Below, piece after piece: positions 16,853-24,903 of a DNA stretch of 64,000 bases (the stretch's first letter is position 1; each line of letters starts with the position of its first letter). The translations under genes were made by a program, and so were the position numbers. The notes beneath the pieces were generated by a model. It was not told the DNA's origin, searched no databases, and saw nothing but the letters and a program-made list of their open reading frames with translations. This DNA comes from Phaeocystidibacter sp965659415 (GTDB lineage Bacteria; Bacteroidota; Bacteroidia; Flavobacteriales; Schleiferiaceae). The DNA lies in NCBI GenBank assembly GCA_965659415.1, contig CBFHVA010000009.1, positions 1 to 64,000 on the forward strand. The letters run 5' to 3'.

Positions 16853-17287
16853 ATGGGTAAACTACTCGCCTTTGACATTGGAGCAAAACGCACGGGAATT
16901 GCCGAAACGGATCCATTACAAATCATCGCCGAGGCGGTTGACACCATCAACACGACAGATTTACACGACTGGTTGGGGACCTATTTGCAGCAGAACCAGG
17001 TAGATTGCCTGGTGATTGGCGAACCCAAGCGGCTGCATGGTGAAGCTTCGGATATTGAAGTACAGATTCAAACCATCATTGCCAGCCTTCAGAAGACTTT
17101 TCCCAGTTTGCCCATCGACCGTCAGGATGAACGATTTACGAGTAAAATGGCCGAGCAAGCCATGATTGCAGGGGGAATGAAAAAGAAGAAGCGTCAGCAG
17201 AAAGGGCAAATCGATCAAATCGCCGCTGTAATCATCCTTCAATCCTATATGGATAGAAAATCAGGTCCGGCTTTCCCGATCAGCTGA
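16853..17287 (+). CDS. ruvX: Putative Holliday junction resolvase / pre-16S rRNA nuclease (YqgF)
   Basis: A 144-residue RNase H-fold protein of the YqgF/RuvX family, involved in 16S rRNA 5'-end processing and/or Holliday junction resolution. The N-terminal catalytic strand LLAFDIGAKRTGIA carries the first Asp; DCLVIGEPKRLHGEAS supplies the second acidic site region, and IDRQDERFTSKMAEQAM and KGQIDQIAAVIILQSYM complete the family signature. Length is normal. It is divergent from def and followed within 31 bases by dapD, which has its own -7 box. Confidence 0.93.
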   Translation: MGKLLAFDIGAKRTGIAETDPLQIIAEAVDTINTTDLHDWLGTYLQQNQVDCLVIGEPKRLHGEASDIEVQIQTIIASLQKTFPSLPIDRQDERFTSKMAEQAMIAGGMKKKKRQQKGQIDQIAAVIILQSYMDRKSGPAFPIS

Positions 17288-17288
17288 C

Positions 17289-17296
17289 TATCTTTG
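17289..17296 (+). promoter_or_regulatory. -7 box TATCTTTG for dapD
   Basis: An exact TAnnTTTG match 22 bases upstream of the dapD ATG, overlapping the end of ruvX. It suggests dapD is not solely dependent on ruvX transcription. Confidence 0.5.
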
Positions 17297-17318
17297 TGCA
17301 AAATTTCGACATTCCGCT

Positions 17319-18137
17319 ATGAGTGAAGCACTCCAACATACCATTGAGGCCGCTTGGGCCGACCGTTCCAAACTTCAGGAAGAATCTACACAAAAGGCCA
17401 TTCGAGAGGTGGTAGAGAAACTCGATAGTGGTGAATTGCGCTGCGCTGAACCTACCGAAACAGGTTGGAAGGTGAACGAATGGGTAAAGAAGGGGGTGAT
17501 TCTCTACTTTCCGATTCAGAAGATGGAAACCATCGAAGTAGGTCCCTTTGAATTCCACGATAAGATCGCATTGAAATCGAAGTATGCCGAAAAGGGCGTG
17601 CGCGTGGTACCTCACGCCATAGCTCGATATGGTAGTTATGTTTCAAAAGGCGTAATCATGATGCCGAGCTACGTGAACATTGGCGCCTATGTAGATGAAG
17701 GCACCATGGTAGACACCTGGGCCACTGTAGGTTCTTGTGCTCAGATTGGCAAGAATGTACACCTCAGCGGCGGCGTTGGCATTGGAGGGGTACTGGAACC
17801 CGTTCAAGCTTCGCCAGTGATTATTGAAGACGATGTGTTCGTGGGTTCTAGATGTATTGTAGTTGAAGGCGTGCACGTGGAAAAAGAAGTGGTTCTTGGG
17901 GCCAATGTGGTACTCACGGCTTCTACTCGCATCATTGACGTAACGGGAGATGAACCCTTGGAAATCCGTGGTCGTGTTCCAAGTCGCTCTGTGGTTATTC
18001 CAGGTACCACCACCAAGAAGTTTCCAGCAGGTGAGTTCCAAGTTCCATGTGCGCTGATCATCGGAAAGAGAAAGCCGAGTACCGATTTGAAGACTTCCCT
18101 GAACGACGCACTTAGAGAATATAACGTAGCCGTATAA
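17319..18137 (+). CDS. dapD: Tetrahydrodipicolinate N-succinyltransferase
   Basis: A 272-residue enzyme of the succinylase branch of lysine/diaminopimelate synthesis, transferring succinyl from succinyl-CoA to tetrahydrodipicolinate. The first 90 residues are the helical N-terminal domain (HTIEAAWADRSKL, RCAEPTETGWKVNEWVKKG). Residues about 100-235 form hexapeptide repeats of a left-handed beta helix (VNIGAYVDEGTMVDTWATVG, VHLSGGVGIGGVLEP, VFVGSRCIVVEGVHV). The tail FQVPCALIIGKRKPSTDLKTSLNDALR is family-typical. The product feeds both lysine and peptidoglycan. The next gene follows after 2 bases. Confidence 0.97.
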   Translation: MSEALQHTIEAAWADRSKLQEESTQKAIREVVEKLDSGELRCAEPTETGWKVNEWVKKGVILYFPIQKMETIEVGPFEFHDKIALKSKYAEKGVRVVPHAIARYGSYVSKGVIMMPSYVNIGAYVDEGTMVDTWATVGSCAQIGKNVHLSGGVGIGGVLEPVQASPVIIEDDVFVGSRCIVVEGVHVEKEVVLGANVVLTASTRIIDVTGDEPLEIRGRVPSRSVVIPGTTTKKFPAGEFQVPCALIIGKRKPSTDLKTSLNDALREYNVAV

Positions 18138-18139
18138 CC

Positions 18140-18934
18140 ATGCTCAAACTGACCGCCATAATCCCAACAGGGAACGAGGAGCAGAATATCGATGCAGCTA
18201 TTGAATCGGTGAAGTTTGCCGATGAAATCTTGATTGTGGATAGCTTTTCTACCGATCGAACTATGGAAAGGGCTAAGCAACACGATGTGCGAATTATTCA
18301 ACGTGAATACGGGAATTCTGCAAGTCAAAAGAATTGGGCCATTCCCCAGGCAACTCACGAATGGATTCTATTGCTCGATGCCGATGAAAGGATTACACCT
18401 GAATTGGCTGCTGAGGTACAGCAAATATTGAAAGAAGGTCCGGAGCACGACGGATATTGGATGTATCGCACCAACTATTTCCTAGGGCATGAAATTAAAC
18501 ACTCTTGGAAGGGAGATAAGGTCATCCGACTCTTCCACCGCGACCGTTGCAAATACGAAGAAAAGCACGTGCACGCTGAAATCCTGACTGAAGGCAGCGT
18601 GGGTTGGTGCAAGGAGCGCATTATTCACAACACCTATGTTTCTTACGACGCCTTTGTAAGGAAACTCAACCGATATGCCGAATGGCAAGCCGCCGATTAT
18701 GAAGGAAGAACTGGAAAGATAACCGCTTGGCACTTGTGGGTAAAACCAGCCTTCCGCTTTTGGAAGCATTACATCGCTAAGGGTGGGTTCAGAGACGGCC
18801 TTCCCGGATTTATCATCGCCAGCCTACAGGCCTATGGCGTGAAAGCCCGGTACTATAAAATCTGGCTCAACCGACAAGAAGCCAAGGGAAGTGGAAAACA
18901 AGTAGACCGCATCTTTGGAATCCGTAGAGATTAA
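18140..18934 (+). CDS. Family 2 glycosyltransferase (WaaE/KdtX-like)
   Basis: A 264-residue GT-A fold transferase. It opens with the nucleotide-binding strand LTAIIPTGNEEQNIDAAIESV, has FADEILIVDSFSTDRTMERA, QREYGNSASQKNWAIPQATHEWILLLDADERITPEL with the DxD metal site, and a C-terminal basic region without a full membrane helix. This pattern fits the small transferases that add sugars to the lipopolysaccharide inner core (WaaE/LpsC type). The acceptor cannot be read from the sequence. It starts 2 bases after the dapD stop, so the two are co-transcribed. Confidence 0.88.
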   Translation: MLKLTAIIPTGNEEQNIDAAIESVKFADEILIVDSFSTDRTMERAKQHDVRIIQREYGNSASQKNWAIPQATHEWILLLDADERITPELAAEVQQILKEGPEHDGYWMYRTNYFLGHEIKHSWKGDKVIRLFHRDRCKYEEKHVHAEILTEGSVGWCKERIIHNTYVSYDAFVRKLNRYAEWQAADYEGRTGKITAWHLWVKPAFRFWKHYIAKGGFRDGLPGFIIASLQAYGVKARYYKIWLNRQEAKGSGKQVDRIFGIRRD

Positions 18935-18956
18935 CGAGCTCTGTGATTCAATTTCG

Positions 18957-18964
18957 TAACTTTG
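18957..18964 (+). promoter_or_regulatory. -7 box TAACTTTG before the 121-residue membrane protein
   Basis: An exact TAnnTTTG match in the gap after the glycosyltransferase gene, 34 bases before the ATG at 18999. Confidence 0.45.
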
Positions 18965-18998
18965 CCGATTCAATTTCAACCTTCATTTAACGGAAGTC

Positions 18999-19364
18999 AT
19001 GCTCACTAAATTTGTGGTGCTTTTCCTTTTTGTATTGGGTATTATCGCTCTGATCGCTTTGTACATTATCAAAGTTGGGACGCATTTACAGCTGATCAAT
19101 GTTGAGAATGGGAAGGAACCTGGAAGAGTTATCGATCTTTTCTTCTTCAACTTCAGCGATGCATCAGCAAAAGCAGATCGCACGAAAGCACTCTTGAGGT
19201 ATCCCCTACTCTTTCCCGTTGAAATGGAAGAAGATGAACCCAAGGAAGTTCTCGAGATCAAACAGCGCATCAAGAAGATAAACATCGCCGTATATGCTGT
19301 ACTCATCGTCATGTTTTTGCTAGTCACCTATTCTTCCAAAGCCTATCCTGAAGGTCTGTTTTGA
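18999..19364 (+). CDS. Small membrane protein of unknown function
   Basis: A 121-residue protein with an N-terminal hydrophobic helix (about residues 4-24, FVVLFLFVLGIIALIALYII), a central soluble stretch with acidic and basic clusters (EMEEDEPKEVLEIKQRIKKI), and a second helix (about 93-110, IAVYAVLIVMFLLVTYS). Both ends probably face the same side of the inner membrane. No family was recognised. Its TGA stop overlaps the TTG start of the nucleotidyltransferase gene, suggesting coupled translation. Confidence 0.7.
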   Translation: MLTKFVVLFLFVLGIIALIALYIIKVGTHLQLINVENGKEPGRVIDLFFFNFSDASAKADRTKALLRYPLLFPVEMEEDEPKEVLEIKQRIKKINIAVYAVLIVMFLLVTYSSKAYPEGLF

Positions 19365-20794
19365 ATCAGAACACAATCATATCATATGTAGAGACCGATG
19401 TATTCAAGTGCATTGGTGAATGTGCTGACCAGCTCCAATTGGAGTGCTACGTGATTGGTGGTTATGTGCGCGATCGACTTCTCGAACGAGGGAATGGAAA
19501 AGACCTCGATATTGTTGTAGTGGGATCGGGAATCGAACTGGCAAAACGAGTGGCCAAGGCACTTCCGGGTAAAAATCATCTTAGTGTATTCAAAAATTTC
19601 GGAACGGCTCAAGTAAAACACGGAGAGCTGGAAATCGAATTTGTCGGAGCCCGAAAGGAAAGCTACCGAAAGAATTCACGCAAGCCGTTGGTTGAGGATG
19701 GAACCTTAGCCGATGATCAAAACCGCAGAGACTTTACAATAAACGCGCTCGCTATTGGACTTTCGAATGAAGTATTTGGCAAGCTACTCGATCCATTCTA
19801 TGGTATTGAAGATTTGCGTAATGGCATTCTTAGAACACCGCTAGACCCAGAAATTACCTATTCCGATGACCCGCTTCGAATGATGCGTGCCGTTCGCTTC
19901 TCCTCCCAACTCGACTTTCAAATTGAGAAAGAGAGCTTAGCAGCGATCGAAAAACATGCCAAGCGATTGAGCATCATCAGCATAGAGAGAACCATGGACG
20001 AATTCAACAAGATTCTGAATTCTCCAAAGCCCAGCGTGGGTCTTTCACTCCTCTATCAAACCGGACTCTTAGCCGAGTTTTTGCCTGAGGTCATTGCGCT
20101 AAAAGGGGTTGAAGAGGTAGAAGGCCTAACCCACAAGGATAACTTCTGGCACACCTTGGAAGTAGTGGACAATATCGCCCTCAAAACGGATGATCTTTGG
20201 ACGCGTTGGGCGGCGTTGCTGCATGACATTGGTAAGCCTGTAACTAAGAAATTCAGTAAGAAGGTCGGCTGGACCTTCCACGGACATGAGTTTGTAGGGA
20301 GCAAAATGGTCCCGAAACTCTTCAAGCGACTCAAGCTGCCACTTAATGATCGAATGAAGTTTGTTCAGAAACTGGTTCGCATGAGTTCTAGGCCTATCGC
20401 CGTTGTTTCAGATTCGGCTACGGATTCGGCGGTTCGTCGACTTCTGTTTGATGCCGGTGAGGATATCGATGCCCTCATGAAGTTATGTGAGGCGGATATC
20501 ACCACGAAGAATCCGAAGAAAAAGAAGCGCTACCTTAAGAACTACGACACCGTAAGGGAGAAGCTGGTTGAAGTAGAAGAAAAGGATCGTTTGAGAAATT
20601 GGCAACCGCCAATCGACGGGTCCGAAATTATGGAGACGTTCAATTTGACTCCAGGTCCCGAGATTGGACAACTCAAAGATGCCATTCGCGAGGCTATCCT
20701 CGACGGTGAAATAGAGAACAATTACGATTCAGCCCGAGCATTCATGGTTGCCAAAGGCGAAGAAATAGGATTGAAACTTTCAGAAAAGAAGTAG
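19361..20794 (+). CDS. cca: CCA-adding-type tRNA nucleotidyltransferase with HD domain
   Basis: A 477-residue protein of the polymerase-beta-fold nucleotidyltransferase superfamily. The head domain shows VIGGYVRDRLLERG, the catalytic DLDIVVVG, and NRRDFTINALAI. The neck and body contain DDPLRMMRAVRFSSQLDFQI. A C-terminal HD domain has LLHDIGKP and HGHEFVGS. Such proteins build or repair the 3' CCA end of tRNA; in Bacteroidota this single HD-containing form is usual. The start is a TTG overlapping the previous TGA stop; the first internal ATG lies far inside the domain, so TTG is preferred. Confidence 0.93.
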   Translation: MNQNTIISYVETDVFKCIGECADQLQLECYVIGGYVRDRLLERGNGKDLDIVVVGSGIELAKRVAKALPGKNHLSVFKNFGTAQVKHGELEIEFVGARKESYRKNSRKPLVEDGTLADDQNRRDFTINALAIGLSNEVFGKLLDPFYGIEDLRNGILRTPLDPEITYSDDPLRMMRAVRFSSQLDFQIEKESLAAIEKHAKRLSIISIERTMDEFNKILNSPKPSVGLSLLYQTGLLAEFLPEVIALKGVEEVEGLTHKDNFWHTLEVVDNIALKTDDLWTRWAALLHDIGKPVTKKFSKKVGWTFHGHEFVGSKMVPKLFKRLKLPLNDRMKFVQKLVRMSSRPIAVVSDSATDSAVRRLLFDAGEDIDALMKLCEADITTKNPKKKKRYLKNYDTVREKLVEVEEKDRLRNWQPPIDGSEIMETFNLTPGPEIGQLKDAIREAILDGEIENNYDSARAFMVAKGEEIGLKLSEKK

Positions 20795-20796
20795 GA

Positions 20797-21327
20797 ATGA
20801 GTGCCATCCATAAACTACGCATCATCCTAGATACGGAGGATGATATTTTTAGAGATGTTGAAATGAAGGCCGATCACACATTGAGTGATTTGCACGAGGC
20901 CATCCTTCAGGCTTTCAAGATTGATAGCGGCGAAATGGCCAGCTTTTATCACACGGATGAAAACTGGCAACAAGGTGAGGAGATTCCTATGGTAGACATG
21001 GGTCATCATCCCGACGCGGCGGCCATGCACCAAGTGCATGTAGAAGATTTACTCGTTCGTGGAGGAGATCGATTGCTTTACGTCTACGATTTCCTTCACA
21101 TGTGGACCTTCTTCGTGGAGTTCATTCAGATCATCGATACTGAGGCAGGCACCCATTACCCGAATGTTTCTCTTTCCTACGGCGATACTCCCAAGGAGGC
21201 CCCTACAAAGAACTTTGAAGGAGGAGCGGCTCCATCTGGAGGCCTGTTCGGTGGTGCTTTTGATGAAGATGTGGACCCCGAGTCTTACGACGGGGACTTG
21301 CCCGAGGGTGAGGGAATGTGGGATTAA
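20797..21327 (+). CDS. pRiA4b ORF-3-like protein
   Basis: A 176-residue protein with the plasmid pRiA4b ORF-3 fold: LRIILDTEDDIFRDVEM at the start, TLSDLHEAILQAFKID, SFYHTDENWQQG and LLYVYDFLHMWTFFVEF. The family is widespread in bacterial chromosomes as well as plasmids and mobile elements, with no established function. The C-terminal 40 residues are acidic and Gly-rich (LFGGAFDEDVDPESYDGDLPEGEG). It begins 2 bases after the nucleotidyltransferase gene and ends convergently, overlapping the next minus-strand gene by 4 bases. Confidence 0.8.
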   Translation: MSAIHKLRIILDTEDDIFRDVEMKADHTLSDLHEAILQAFKIDSGEMASFYHTDENWQQGEEIPMVDMGHHPDAAAMHQVHVEDLLVRGGDRLLYVYDFLHMWTFFVEFIQIIDTEAGTHYPNVSLSYGDTPKEAPTKNFEGGAAPSGGLFGGAFDEDVDPESYDGDLPEGEGMWD

Positions 21328-21656
21328 ATCACCACATCCCAAATACAACGAACTGGAATGGAGTTCCCTCCTTTCAGAATAATCTTTTTCTCAGTGTGTG
21401 CCCAAATGGTGGTTGACACCTTTCGTATGCCTATCGTATCGGCAAACACGATGGTCACCTTGTGCTTTTCCAAGTTCCCTAAGCTCGTGCCGCGGTGAAT
21501 TTTGCGAGAACGTTCGCGTTTCAAGTCCTCGGCATTCAAAACGTCTCCAGCGGGAAATTTTAATTCGCCGATAATTTCTTTTTCAATAAGAATGGCTTCG
21601 CTCTTGGCGTGTTCGATGGGTGTTGCAACGGCTGCTTTTTGCTTCACTTCTTTCAT
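21324..21656 (-). CDS. Conserved-looking hypothetical protein, 110 residues
   Basis: A basic, soluble protein without signal peptide or membrane segment. The second half is beta-rich: HKVTIVFADTIGIRKVSTTIWAHTEKKIILKGGNSIPVRCIWDVVI. This resembles small uncharacterised Bacteroidota proteins with a TIWA motif, possibly RNA- or nucleotide-related, but I cannot assign a family. The gene overlaps the convergent pRiA4b-like gene by 4 bases and is divergent from the VWA protein gene, with a 208-base gap that has no other visible feature. Confidence 0.6.
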   Translation of the reverse strand: MKEVKQKAAVATPIEHAKSEAILIEKEIIGELKFPAGDVLNAEDLKRERSRKIHRGTSLGNLEKHKVTIVFADTIGIRKVSTTIWAHTEKKIILKGGNSIPVRCIWDVVI

Positions 21657-21864
21657 AGACTTAGGTTTTATTATTGGGAACTTATAAGATAAGAATTTTC
21701 ATTGATACAGTCAATATATGAGGGTTGTTACTTGGACTTCATCTAAATAACCAACGTTTGGGATGAGATGTTCGTCTATTTAACAGAACCAAGCTCATTT
21801 CCGGAAAGCGAGCAAGGCAGTCTACACCGCTGAACACATTGTAGAATTTCAAAAGCCTTGTATT

Positions 21865-23904
21865 ATGCACGTATTAAAGAGCCTCTCCATTGGCCTTTCC
21901 CTCTTGCTACTAAGCAGTGGGATAGCCATCGCCCAAACTCAACCTGGAAGTGTTTCGGGTACCGTCACTGAAAAGACCACTTTGGAACCAGCACCTATCG
22001 TCGAGGTGCAATTGCTGAAAGATTCTGTACTTCAACTCAAAACCGTCACCGACTTCGATGGAAAATACACCTTAACTCCAATTACCCCTGGATTGTACAA
22101 CGTTAGGTTCGTTGGTGGAGTCGCTTGGGAAGATTTAGTTATTGAAGGTGTGGTAGTACGAGGAAATGAAAGCACGAGACTCGATGCCAAAATGAGGGCT
22201 AACTCTAGCGAGTTAAGCGAAGTTGAAGTCGCTTATGAACGACCTCTTACCCAAGAAGAAGGTCGCTCGGTTACTGTAATTGACCAAGAGACCATAAATA
22301 ATCTAAGCTCACGCTCTATCGGAACCGTTCAAGCCGTTACAGCAGGTGTGTATCAAGCGGACGAAGGAACAATGGTTGTTAGCCGCGGAACCAGAGCAAA
22401 TGCTGAAGTAATATTCATTGACGGAGTTAAAGTAAGCGGAGGTGCCGCGGTTCCTGATAACCTCTCATCCGAAGATTACCCCCACCTGTGGAGTTCTCGC
22501 TACGATCTTGAAGACCGGGAGAAATACAATGAAAACCCGGTTGAAGGGTTTTCTTCTCCCCTTACTTCTCCCCTTTCTACTTTTGCCATGGATGTGGATA
22601 GAGCCTCTTACTTCAACGCTCGACGGATCATAGAACAGTCAGGTGAAGTACCAACCGACGCAGTGCGTACCGAGGAATTTGTGAATAGCTTCACCTATGA
22701 ATATGAGGCGCCCGAAGAGGATCAGGCCTTTAGCTTCACGACTGAGCTATCTCCTTGTCCGTGGAATGATGAGAATAAAATACTGCGCATCACGCTGAAT
22801 ACCGCGAGAGTTGATGTAGATGAACTTCCCCCATCAAACATGGTATTCTTGGTGGATGTGAGTGGATCCATGAGCGGTCCTAACCGGTTGGGATTGATTC
22901 AAAAATCGCTCATCTTACTCACGGAGCAGCTTCGTCCGCAAGACCGAATTTCGCTCGTCACTTATGCAGGAAGCAGTCGACTCGTTTTACCTTCAACTTC
23001 AGGTGAAGAAAAGGAGCAAATCAAAGCGGCTATTGAATCCTTATACTCTGGAGGAAGCACGAACGGTGCTGGAGGGATTATGCAAGCCTATGCGCAAGCT
23101 GAGGAGCACTTCATCGAAGGTGGGTCCAACCGCGTAATTCTCTGCACCGATGGGGATTTCAATGTGGGGGTATCGAGTCAATCTGGACTCATAGAGCTCA
23201 TTCAAGAAAAATTGTCATCGAATATTTTTCTCAGCGTGATTGGAGTGGGTCAGGGAAATTATCAAGAGGGAACTATGGAGCAATTGGCCAATAAAGGCAA
23301 TGGGAACTTCAACTACTTCTCCAATATGTATGAAGCCAAGAAAGTGTTTGTTGAAGAGTTTTCATCCACTCTATTTACTGTGGCCAAAGATGCCAAGGTG
23401 CAAGTAGAATTCAATCCACTCAAGGTGAAGAACTATCGCTTACTGGGATACGAAAACCGCGTAATGGCCGATGAGGACTTCCATGATGACACCAAGGATG
23501 GCGGTGAAGTGGGTGCGGGACATCAAGTAACCATGCTTTACGAAATCATTCCTGGCGAGGCTAGCAGCGAACATCCATTGCGATACTCCGAGCTCTCACC
23601 AACCGACGCCAGTGATGAAATTGCTACCGTTTCCATTCGATACAAGCAACCTGAAGAAGAGCACAGTGCATTATCAATACATCACATTTCTGATGCGAGT
23701 GCAGATCCTTCAAAAGATCAAATGTTCAGCACGGCGGTTGCCGCCTTTGCAGGCATTCTAAGGGAAGATCCTCAAATGGAACATCTGCATGTGGAACAGG
23801 TGGTTCGCTGGGCGCAACAAGGCAAAGGCAACGATGAAAATGGTAACAGAAGTGATTTCATTCAACTCGCACAACTCTATCGCGATTTGAGTGCACAACG
23901 ATAA
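21865..23904 (+). CDS. VWA-domain protein with carboxypeptidase-like and TonB-plug-like N-terminus
   Basis: A 679-residue secreted protein with a signal peptide (SLSIGLSLLLLSSGIAIAQ). Residues about 25-112 form a CarboxypepD_reg-like beta sandwich (GSVSGTVTEKTTLEPAPIVEV, DFDGKYTLTPITPGLYNV). Residues about 118-195 resemble a TonB-receptor plug (SVTVIDQETINNLSSR, VSRGTRANAEVIFIDGVKV), but no barrel follows. Next come a YfbK-type VWF_N region (about 205-310, TFAMDVDRASYFNARR), a VWA domain with MIDAS DVSGS (about residue 330) and ILCTDGDFNVG, and a C-terminal DUF3520-like part. Ligand and partner are unknown; such proteins probably act in the envelope in metal-dependent protein contacts. Confidence 0.85.
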   Translation: MHVLKSLSIGLSLLLLSSGIAIAQTQPGSVSGTVTEKTTLEPAPIVEVQLLKDSVLQLKTVTDFDGKYTLTPITPGLYNVRFVGGVAWEDLVIEGVVVRGNESTRLDAKMRANSSELSEVEVAYERPLTQEEGRSVTVIDQETINNLSSRSIGTVQAVTAGVYQADEGTMVVSRGTRANAEVIFIDGVKVSGGAAVPDNLSSEDYPHLWSSRYDLEDREKYNENPVEGFSSPLTSPLSTFAMDVDRASYFNARRIIEQSGEVPTDAVRTEEFVNSFTYEYEAPEEDQAFSFTTELSPCPWNDENKILRITLNTARVDVDELPPSNMVFLVDVSGSMSGPNRLGLIQKSLILLTEQLRPQDRISLVTYAGSSRLVLPSTSGEEKEQIKAAIESLYSGGSTNGAGGIMQAYAQAEEHFIEGGSNRVILCTDGDFNVGVSSQSGLIELIQEKLSSNIFLSVIGVGQGNYQEGTMEQLANKGNGNFNYFSNMYEAKKVFVEEFSSTLFTVAKDAKVQVEFNPLKVKNYRLLGYENRVMADEDFHDDTKDGGEVGAGHQVTMLYEIIPGEASSEHPLRYSELSPTDASDEIATVSIRYKQPEEEHSALSIHHISDASADPSKDQMFSTAVAAFAGILREDPQMEHLHVEQVVRWAQQGKGNDENGNRSDFIQLAQLYRDLSAQR

Positions 23905-23938
23905 TACAACTAAGGGTTCATTCATTTGAGCAGTGTTT

Positions 23939-23973
23939 CTCCCCACCTTTCTGCATCGAGGTGGGGAGTTTTT
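23939..23973 (+). terminator. Intrinsic terminator after the VWA gene
   Basis: Arms CTCCCCACCT (23939-23948) and AGGTGGGGAG (23959-23968) are perfectly complementary and are followed by TTTTT. It separates the VWA gene from miaA. Confidence 0.85.
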
Positions 23974-23985
23974 AGTTCGGATTAC

Positions 23986-23993
23986 GACCTTTG
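23986..23993 (+). promoter_or_regulatory. Near-consensus -7 box GACCTTTG abutting miaA
   Basis: Seven of eight positions match TAnnTTTG (G for the first T). It ends 4 bases before the miaA ATG at 23998 and lies directly downstream of the terminator, where a promoter is required. Implies a nearly leaderless mRNA. Confidence 0.4.
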
Positions 23994-23997
23994 GTGC

Positions 23998-24897
23998 ATG
24001 GCCAACCTCATTGCCGTACTCGGACCCACCGCATCGGGAAAAACCAAATGGGCGATTCAACTCGCTCAACACTTTGGATGTGAGATCCTTTCATGTGATT
24101 CTAGGCAGTTCTACAAAGAACTAAGAATTGGCGTTGCCCGACCTACAGAGGAAGAACTCGCGGCGGCTCCCCATCACTTCATTGCCGACCGATCTATCCA
24201 GAAACCACTATCCGCAGGTGAATACGAGCGAGAAGCTTTGACCATGCTCAAAACCCTCTTTGCTTCTAATCCCGTTCAGGTGGTAGTTGGAGGTTCCGGC
24301 TTATTCGCAAAAGCCCTTTTTGAAGGGTTTGATGATATGCCGAAAATCGACCCCCAGATCCGAAATGAGCTGAATACGCAGTTTGAGAATGAAGGCATTG
24401 AACCGCTCGCGAACCGGCTTAAAAAACTCGACCCCAAACATGCTGAGCGTGTGGATATTCAGAATCACCAACGGGTAATTCGTGCACTCGAAGTGTGCAT
24501 ACAAACTGGAAAACCCTATTCAGACTTGCGAACGGGAAAGGCAAAAGAACGTCCGTTTAACATTGTTAAAGTAGCCCCTGATTGGGAACGTGAAGTGCTG
24601 TATAATCGCATCAATCAACGAGTAGATCTGATGGTAGAGGCTGGTTTGGAAGAGGAGGCGAAAAGCGTACTGGCCTACAGAGACACTCCTGCCCTTCAAA
24701 CCGTGGGCTACCGCGAATGGTTCGACTTCTTTGACGGAATTCACAACCGAGAAGCAACTGTGCAGAAGATCAAGCAGAACAGCCGCAACTATGCGAAAAG
24801 GCAACTTACCTGGAATCGCAAGGAAGCCGGACTTTCATTGTTTCAATCAGAAAATTTTGAAGGGGCGCTACACTACATCCAATCGAAATTGAGTTAA
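23998..24897 (+). CDS. miaA: tRNA dimethylallyltransferase
   Basis: A 299-residue enzyme that attaches a dimethylallyl group to A37 of tRNAs reading codons starting with U. The P-loop LGPTASGKTKWAIQLA, the SCDSRQFYKELRIGVARPT segment (general-base Asp), GGSGLFAKALFEG and QNHQRVIRALEV are all present, as is the C-terminal KIKQNSRNYAKRQLTWNRK tRNA-contact helix. The start ATG 23998 places the P-loop at residue 8-16 as expected; longer frames would run through the terminator. Followed by lpxK after 6 bases. Confidence 0.96.
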   Translation: MANLIAVLGPTASGKTKWAIQLAQHFGCEILSCDSRQFYKELRIGVARPTEEELAAAPHHFIADRSIQKPLSAGEYEREALTMLKTLFASNPVQVVVGGSGLFAKALFEGFDDMPKIDPQIRNELNTQFENEGIEPLANRLKKLDPKHAERVDIQNHQRVIRALEVCIQTGKPYSDLRTGKAKERPFNIVKVAPDWEREVLYNRINQRVDLMVEAGLEEEAKSVLAYRDTPALQTVGYREWFDFFDGIHNREATVQKIKQNSRNYAKRQLTWNRKEAGLSLFQSENFEGALHYIQSKLS

Positions 24898-24903
24898 CTT
24901 CGG

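Noticed and set aside
16319..17003. Short plus- and minus-strand frames around def and ruvX
   Set aside because: They are antisense or out-of-frame to two enzymes with full motif sets.
20797..21327. A mobile-element gene because of the pRiA4b ORF-3 name
   Set aside because: No transposase, terminal repeats or target duplication flank it; the family is also common as an ordinary chromosomal gene.
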